Assembly: GCA_023436395.1 (NCBI GenBank)
Contig: JAEZJJ010000054.1
Span: 1 to 48,687, forward strand
Origin: Bacillota bacterium
Lineage (GTDB): Bacteria; Bacillota; Clostridia; Lachnospirales; Cellulosilyticaceae
Direction of reading: 5' to 3'
DNA: 48,687 nt
The notes under the pieces were generated by a model. It ran no database searches, was not told the origin of the DNA, and worked only from the letters and a program-made list of their open reading frames with translations. Below are positions 44,494 through 48,687 of this stretch, one piece after another. Both the position numbers and the translations under genes were made by a program. Position 1 is the stretch's first letter; every line of letters begins with the position of its first letter.

Positions 44494-45194
44494 TGAATTC
44501 TTCCTCCTATAAACCTATAGCCTATTCCCCATGCTGTTTCAATAAATTTAGGGTTTTTACTATCCTCTTTTAATTTATTACGTAGCTGTTTAATATGTAC
44601 TGTAATAGTATTGCTACTTTCAATATCTTCTTCATGCCATATATGCTCGTAAAGTTCTTTTTTGGTAAAAGGCCTTTGAGGATTTTTTGCTAATACAGTA
44701 AGAAGTGCCCATTCTGTGGCAGTTAAATTCAATTCTTCCTCTTGTAAATACACTTGTTTACGATTAAAGTTAATACTTAATCCACCTTCATAACTATGTA
44801 TTTCTTCATGTTCTTCACCACTATGACTACGCTTATAACGTCTCAACAATGACTCAATTCGAGCCTCTACCTCAGGCAAACTAAAAGGTTTTGTCACATA
44901 ATCATCTGCTCCTATTTTTAATCCTTTTATTTTATCTAACTCCTTATTTCTAGCACTAATAATCAAAATAGGTATATCACTTACCCATCTTATACTCTTA
45001 CAAAGAGTATAACCATCCATTCCTGGCAGCATAATGTCTATAATAAGGAGATCATATGTTTTCATTTTAAAATCTTCTAGGCCTTCATTTCCCGTAGAAG
45101 CCCAGTTTACTTCATACCCTTTATTCATTAGATACTCTCGTAAAATATCTGCAATTTGTTCATCATCTTCTACAATCAGCAATCTTCCCATCAT
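44490..45194 (-). CDS. OmpR-family response regulator
   Basis: A 234-aa regulator. The receiver domain has the acidic pair Asp10-Asp11, phospho-acceptor Asp53 (LLIIDIMLPGMDG) and Lys in DDYVTKPFS. The C-terminal winged helix (LTATEWALLTVLAKNPQRPFTKKELYEHIWHEE...TITVHIKQLRNKLKED) binds DNA. It is the first gene of a four-gene operon and partners the kinase. The start is one of two adjacent ATG codons (45194 or 45191). Confidence 0.97.
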   Translation of the reverse strand: MMGRLLIVEDDEQIADILREYLMNKGYEVNWASTGNEGLEDFKMKTYDLLIIDIMLPGMDGYTLCKSIRWVSDIPILIISARNKELDKIKGLKIGADDYVTKPFSLPEVEARIESLLRRYKRSHSGEEHEEIHSYEGGLSINFNRKQVYLQEEELNLTATEWALLTVLAKNPQRPFTKKELYEHIWHEEDIESSNTITVHIKQLRNKLKEDSKNPKFIETAWGIGYRFIGGRIQ

Positions 45195-45596
45195 ATTATC
45201 ATCCCCCCGTAAACATTCAGTTTTTATACTTACTTATATCATATATTACGATTAATCTTATTTAACATTTTTTATAAATATTTTATTTATGAACATACTA
45301 TTAGATTATATTTTCTACACTTATTTAAACAGATTATTTAAAATAATTCTATATATATAAAGTAATAATCCTACTACCCTTACATATTTTCTTACTAATA
45401 AGATGTATCATAGTTTATTTCACTTACTTTACCGTTTTATGAATGAAATAAATATTATCCCTAAATTCATAATACTCATCACAAACTTTCCTTAGCCTTT
45501 TACATTAAAACATGGTAGTCAAGGAAAGTAGTGACGTGATTTGCATAGTCATAGAAAAACAAAAATTAATTTTATATAAAATTATACACTCCTCTA
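45195..45596. other. Gene-free divergent intergenic region
   Basis: About 400 bp of AT-rich sequence between the two-component operon and the DUF3887 gene. No ORF or RNA gene is evident. A 9-bp inverted repeat (ACTTTCCTT at 45485-45493 and AAGGAAAGT at 45521-45529, 27-bp loop) is the only structured item. Promoters for both sides should lie here. Confidence 0.5.
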
Positions 45597-45627
45597 ATAT
45601 TTGTTATATAATAAATATAACAAATAT
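45597..45627 (+). promoter_or_regulatory. 31-bp palindrome over the -10 box
   Basis: ATATTTGTTATAT, 5 bp, ATATAACAAATAT: perfect 13-bp arms spanning a TATAAT (45607-45612), 20 bp upstream of the ATG at 45648. It may be a repressor operator or, because of AT content, partly a structural feature of the promoter. Confidence 0.6.
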
Positions 45628-45647
45628 CGAATTCTAGGAGGCACCAT

Positions 45648-46214
45648 ATGAACTACATAAATAAGTTTTTATCAACCTTATTACTTACATCATTACTTAC
45701 ACCAAGCATTTTAGCTTCTACCACTTCAAACAAACAATATATTTCCTTACGTACCTTGGCTGAGTCTGAAGGTTATAAAGTAATTTGGTCAAAAGAGCTA
45801 ATTACCTTACAAAATTCAAATTCTCCTACTATCACTCTAGACCTAAAAACTCCCAGCAATAACATTATGTTAAAAAATAACACTACCTATGTAGATAAAG
45901 AATGGTTATTAAGCAAATTATCCTCAAAAGATTCTACTATCGATTATTCTAATCTAGGTAAAAATGTTGTTCAAAACTTACTACAAGGTAAATTTCAAGA
46001 AGTATTTGATCAAATGTCTGCTACTACCCAAACTCAAATTAATGCTACAGTTCTTGCTCAAGGCTGGAACAGTATTATGCCTATATATGGGAAAGCAACT
46101 AGCTTTGATGTAGTAAAAATTACTCCTAATAACAACCTAACAGAGGTAGAAATCAGCTTACAGTGCGAACGTACACCTGTCAAAATATCTATCGTTTTTG
46201 ATGCTAACCAATAA
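45648..46214 (+). CDS. N-terminal half of a split stalk-DUF3887-hydrolase gene
   Basis: A 188-aa secreted fragment. Signal peptide (1-24, LLLTSLLTPSILASTT), a copper-amine-oxidase/stalk-type module (ISLRTLAESEGYKVIWSKELITLQ) and most of a DUF3887 domain (VVQNLLQGKFQEVFDQMSATTQTQINATVLAQGWNSI...). It ends at TAA 46212-46214, in the middle of the DUF3887 end strand, and the same frame continues into the hydrolase domain. In relatives these regions form one protein, so this is the front part of a disrupted gene. GAGG lies a few bases before the ATG. Confidence 0.85.
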   Translation: MNYINKFLSTLLLTSLLTPSILASTTSNKQYISLRTLAESEGYKVIWSKELITLQNSNSPTITLDLKTPSNNIMLKNNTTYVDKEWLLSKLSSKDSTIDYSNLGKNVVQNLLQGKFQEVFDQMSATTQTQINATVLAQGWNSIMPIYGKATSFDVVKITPNNNLTEVEISLQCERTPVKISIVFDANQ

Positions 46215-46268
46215 ATAGCTGGGCTTCAACTCTCTTCTTACCCTAAGGAAATTGCCAAACCTATCGGA
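46212..46268 (+). other. Single in-frame stop and read-through segment between the two gene halves
   Basis: The TAA at 46212-46214 is followed in the same frame by codons for IAGLQLSSYPKEIAKPIG up to the ATG at 46269, with no other stop. VFDANQ-stop-IAGLQL reads like the usual DUF3887 end (FDxxxKIAGL), so one A-to-T change (AAA to TAA) would explain it. Confidence 0.85.
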
Positions 46269-47174
46269 ATGGCGGAGCAATCATTAGTTGTTCAAACAGG
46301 AGAATATAAACTTCCCGCTATTCTCACTCTCCCAAATGCCATAGGTAATTTCCCTGTTGTTGTTTTAGTTCATGGCTCTGGTGCTAATGATAAAGATGAA
46401 AATATTTCTGGCACTAAAGTCTTCAGAGACATTGCTTATCATTTAGCAGAACAAGGTATTGCAACGCTTCGCTATGATAAACGTACATATACCTATATGC
46501 AAGAAGTAGCTCTTAATCCGTCTGCCTTTGACTATGAGGAGGAAGTAATAGATGATGCTCTCTCTGCTATAAACTTAGTAAAGACCCTTCCTCAACTCAA
46601 TAAAGATGAAGTTTATGTCCTTGGTCATAGTTTAGGTGCTATGTCTATTCCAATGATTAGCACAAAAGATTCTGGTGTAAAAGGGTATATTATGGTAGCT
46701 GGTCCAGCTAGAAACTTAATTGATGTGGTATTAGAACAAGTGGATTATCTTGCCACACTTCAAGGCCTGAATCCTATTCAAAAAACTGCTTATATGGCTC
46801 AAACCAATGCTACTGCAAATGTTGTAAGAACTTTAAAAGAAGATTCTGTTACCCCAGAACTTAACTTTATGGGTATTAATAATCGTGTTTGGACAGGTCT
46901 TAATAGCTATAATCAAGTTGCTACTGCCAAGGAAATGACTGAACCACTCTTCATTATTCAAGGTGGTAGAGATTATCAAGTCACTATGGAGGATTTCAAT
47001 CTCTGGAAAACTTATTTATCAGGTCATTCTAATGTTACCTTTAAAGATTATCCAAATCTCAATCACCTCTTAGTTGAAGGTACAGAAAAGAGTACGCCTA
47101 ACGAATACTATATTCCTCACGAAATAAGTAAAGAGGTAACAATTGATATTGGAAATTGGATTAAAAAACAATAA
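46269..47174 (+). CDS. C-terminal alpha/beta hydrolase half of the split gene
   Basis: A 301-aa alpha/beta hydrolase domain with oxyanion strand VVLVHGSGAND (31-41), nucleophile Ser121 in LGHSLGAMS, an acid in the FIIQGGRDYQV strand and catalytic His in YPNLNHLL. No ribosome-binding site precedes ATG 46269 at a proper distance, and no signal peptide is present. It is therefore probably not made alone: it belongs to the upstream open frame, separated only by one stop codon. It would be an extracellular esterase/lipase-like enzyme when joined to the N-terminal half. Confidence 0.85.
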   Translation: MAEQSLVVQTGEYKLPAILTLPNAIGNFPVVVLVHGSGANDKDENISGTKVFRDIAYHLAEQGIATLRYDKRTYTYMQEVALNPSAFDYEEEVIDDALSAINLVKTLPQLNKDEVYVLGHSLGAMSIPMISTKDSGVKGYIMVAGPARNLIDVVLEQVDYLATLQGLNPIQKTAYMAQTNATANVVRTLKEDSVTPELNFMGINNRVWTGLNSYNQVATAKEMTEPLFIIQGGRDYQVTMEDFNLWKTYLSGHSNVTFKDYPNLNHLLVEGTEKSTPNEYYIPHEISKEVTIDIGNWIKKQ

Positions 47175-47184
47175 TCTACCCGTT

Positions 47185-47243
47185 TATACTCAAAAAGATG
47201 AACTCAGTAGCCTATAACTACTGAGTTCATCTTTTTGAGTATA
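47185..47243. terminator. Perfect 26-bp bidirectional terminator
   Basis: Arms 47185-47210 and 47218-47243 are fully complementary with a 7-nt loop, and each side has a T/A-rich run. It lies between the hydrolase gene and the convergent gene at 47245. Confidence 0.95.
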
Positions 47244-47244
47244 T

Positions 47245-47658
47245 TTAAGTATTTTTTAGGGGGAGCTTTTTTCTAATTCTATAATATACTTTACCTTCTT
47301 CATCTGTTTCTTCTAGAGAAGTAAGATACAGTAAATATTCCTTAGATGTTTCTAAGGGTTCATAGCCTCCTTCAACAATTATACACGCCTTGCCTCTATA
47401 ATTGCTTTCTATGTATGGCTCTTGAATTTCAATAATATCATCTATATTAATTTCTCCTGATATAACCCCTGTTACCTTTAATTTAGCTTGTGTAAATCCA
47501 CTTAATTCACTAACTATAATAGTCTTCTTATCCCCAAACACTGTAGCTACTACAACTACTTCTTCAGGGATATCCTTATATATTCTCTCACTTTTGTTAA
47601 CAGAAGGTCCTTGGGTAAAACCATCTATTATATTTCCTAATATATTATTTCTATTCAT
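47245..47658 (-). CDS. Uncharacterised 137-aa protein
   Basis: A small beta-rich protein with no signal peptide, starting MNRNNILGNIIDGFTQGPSVNK. The pattern VVVVATVFGDKKTIIV...KLKVTGVISGEINIDDIIEIQEP...VEGGYEPLETSKEYLLYLTSLEE resembles small domains that recur in secreted Firmicute proteins (transport of a gain-of-value 'xVLKGxxxxxxxI' beta sandwich), but the N-terminal signal is lacking. The function is unknown. It may be a truncated relative of a longer secreted protein or a cytoplasmic single-domain protein. It is the last gene before the tRNA array. Confidence 0.65.
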   Translation of the reverse strand: MNRNNILGNIIDGFTQGPSVNKSERIYKDIPEEVVVVATVFGDKKTIIVSELSGFTQAKLKVTGVISGEINIDDIIEIQEPYIESNYRGKACIIVEGGYEPLETSKEYLLYLTSLEETDEEGKVYYRIRKKLPLKNT

Positions 47659-47817
47659 AAAGTGTGACCTCCTTAACTTGAGTATAATAATCTTTTGTTT
47701 TTAATTTCATATTACCAGTATATACACTCTTGTTAAGTCACTCTATCAAATATTTATCCTGTAACATTACTTTCAATTAACCGAAATATTTCGAAATCTA
47801 ATCTTAACAACAAAAAA

Positions 47818-47851
47818 TACCCCCCAACCAAGCTTTCTTAGTTGAAGAGTA
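47818..47851 (-). terminator. Terminator of the tRNA array
   Basis: Fifteen-nt arms (47837-47851 and 47818-47832) pair with five C-to-T differences that are all G-U wobbles in minus-strand RNA, then a run of T. It lies 12 bp after tRNA-Phe. Confidence 0.9.
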
Positions 47852-47862
47852 CCTTTTCTTAA

Positions 47863-47935
<73 letters not shown>

Positions 47936-47939
47936 ATAT

Positions 47940-47962
47940 ATTAGCGCCAAGTTCGCGCTAAT
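47940..47962. other. Small hairpin between tRNA-Phe and tRNA-fMet
   Basis: ATTAGCGC and GCGCTAAT (8-bp perfect) enclose a 7-nt loop in the 31-nt spacer between the two tRNA genes. It may help processing of the precursor. Confidence 0.5.
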
Positions 47963-47966
47963 CTTG

Positions 47967-48043
<77 letters not shown>

Positions 48044-48054
48044 ATATAGGTTTA

Positions 48055-48135
48055 TGGAGGGAGAAGGATTCGAACCTTCGAAGCTATCGCAACAGATTTA
48101 CAGTCTGCCCCCTTTGGCCGCTCGGGAATCCCTCC
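48055..48135 (-). tRNA. tRNA-Tyr (GTA)
   Basis: 81-nt type II tRNA with long variable arm, anticodon loop CTGTAAA, acceptor GGAGGGA/TCCCTCC and discriminator A. No CCA is encoded. Confidence 0.96.
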
Positions 48136-48162
48136 ATATGATACAAAATATTCATTTTGTAA

Positions 48163-48235
<73 letters not shown>

Positions 48236-48362
48236 GTATTCATTTATTTTTTAATTATTTGACGACATAAGCTTTAGGCTAGTGTAGTCTTCTGTACGTG
48301 GGCACCAATTGTCAGACCCTTTGATACCTTTGGTATCTGCATTAGAATTGAGCCACGTGGGC
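48236..48362 (-). repeat. 127-bp tandem repeat copy A with partial tRNA-Thr sequence
   Basis: This is one of two adjacent 127-bp units that match at 115 of 127 positions. About the first 75 bp (plus-strand left part) are identical and all 12 differences lie in the rest. Each unit ends (plus strand) with a 17-nt tRNA-Thr 5'-end-like sequence (AATTGAGCCACGTGGGC here). Inside, GATACC-TTT-GGTATC forms a hairpin. Confidence 0.92.
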
Positions 48363-48489
48363 GTATTCATTTATTTTTTAATTATTTGACGACATAAGCT
48401 TTAGGCTAGTGTAGTCTTCTGTACGTGGGCACCAATTGCCAGGCCTCTTGACACCTAAGGTGTCTGCGCTAGAATTGAGCCACATCGGC
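48363..48489 (-). repeat. 127-bp tandem repeat copy B with partial tRNA-Thr sequence
   Basis: The second unit. The internal hairpin is GACACC-TAA-GGTGTC: both partners of a T-A pair changed to C-G relative to copy A, so pairing is kept. The tRNA-Thr-like end (AATTGAGCCACATCGGC) differs from the real gene at one position. It lies between tRNA-Leu and copy A. Confidence 0.92.
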
Positions 48490-48519
48490 TTTGCGTAGTG
48501 ATTATAATTTTTAAAAATA

Positions 48520-48603
48520 TGCCCGAGACCGGAATCGAACCGGTACGAGGGTTAGCTCGCAGGATTTTAAGTCCTGTGCGTCTGCCAGTTCCGCCACTCG
48601 GGC
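48520..48603 (-). tRNA. tRNA-Leu (TAA)
   Basis: 84-nt type II tRNA with acceptor GCCCGAG/CTCGGGC, anticodon loop CTTAAAA and long variable arm. No CCA is encoded. Confidence 0.96.
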
Positions 48604-48610
48604 ACATTAA

Positions 48611-48683
48611 TGGTCGCTATAGGGCTCGAACCTATGACCCCCTGCTTGTAAGGCAGGTGCTCTCCCAGCTGAGCTAAGCGACC
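48611..48683 (-). tRNA. tRNA-Val (TAC)
   Basis: 73 nt, acceptor GGTCGCT/AGCGACC, anticodon loop CTTACAA. No CCA is encoded. It is the first tRNA seen of the array, which may extend beyond the window. Confidence 0.96.
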
Positions 48684-48687
48684 TTAT

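Overview
The window is AT-rich and carries Clostridia-type genes: a BMP/NupNOPQ-style nucleoside ABC transporter, a T-box-controlled thrS, HAAS/PadR and YtrA-type GntR modules, MoxR-DUF58 operons, a CxxC mini-protein of a clostridial type and a dense tRNA array. Proteins with lipoboxes and no outer-membrane genes point to a Gram-positive anaerobe of the Clostridia, perhaps Lachnospirales. I cannot fix the genus from sequence alone. No phage, CRISPR array, rRNA or intact insertion sequence was seen.

Layout. Positions 1-4000: nucleoside-type ABC importer (minus strand, permease cut by the window edge). 4300-9110: cold-shock protein with a structured leader, MetY, MscS channel, LysR regulator and a metallo-beta-lactamase-fold hydrolase. 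9660-17640: a catabolic cluster (zinc alcohol dehydrogenase, permease, hydantoinase/oxoprolinase-family protein, HExxH protein, FAD oxidoreductase) facing a divergent ROK regulator. 17790-22560: MoxR-DUF58-transglutaminase operon plus a small gene. 22740-26120: YtrA-like GntR regulator, ABC ATPase, membrane subunit and lipoprotein. 26340-30790: a 57-aa Cys protein, a GltD/NfnB-like Fe-S flavoprotein, a VOC protein, and thrS with promoter and T-box. 31080-33450: PadR + HAAS membrane protein, HxlR regulator and isochorismatase-fold hydrolase. 33780-37780: an orphan gene and a second MoxR-DUF58-DUF4129 operon. 37960-41370: PadR regulator and a three-gene ABC-2 exporter. 41440-45190: two-component system with a lipoprotein and a DUF2500-like protein. 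45650-47170: a stalk-DUF3887-alpha/beta-hydrolase gene split by one in-frame stop codon. 47860-48687: minus-strand tRNA array (Val, Leu, Thr, Tyr, fMet, Phe) with two tandem 127-bp repeats that each carry the 5' end of tRNA-Thr.

How it works together. Most modules are a regulator with its own membrane target. Several have palindromes placed on their promoters (YtrA, both PadR genes, the DUF3887 gene). Nearly every convergent gene pair is separated by a strong, often bidirectional, hairpin terminator. The most unusual items are the tRNA-embedded tandem repeats with substitutions that preserve pairing, the hydantoinase-like cluster without a HyuB partner, the single-stop split hydrolase, and the long csp leader hairpin.
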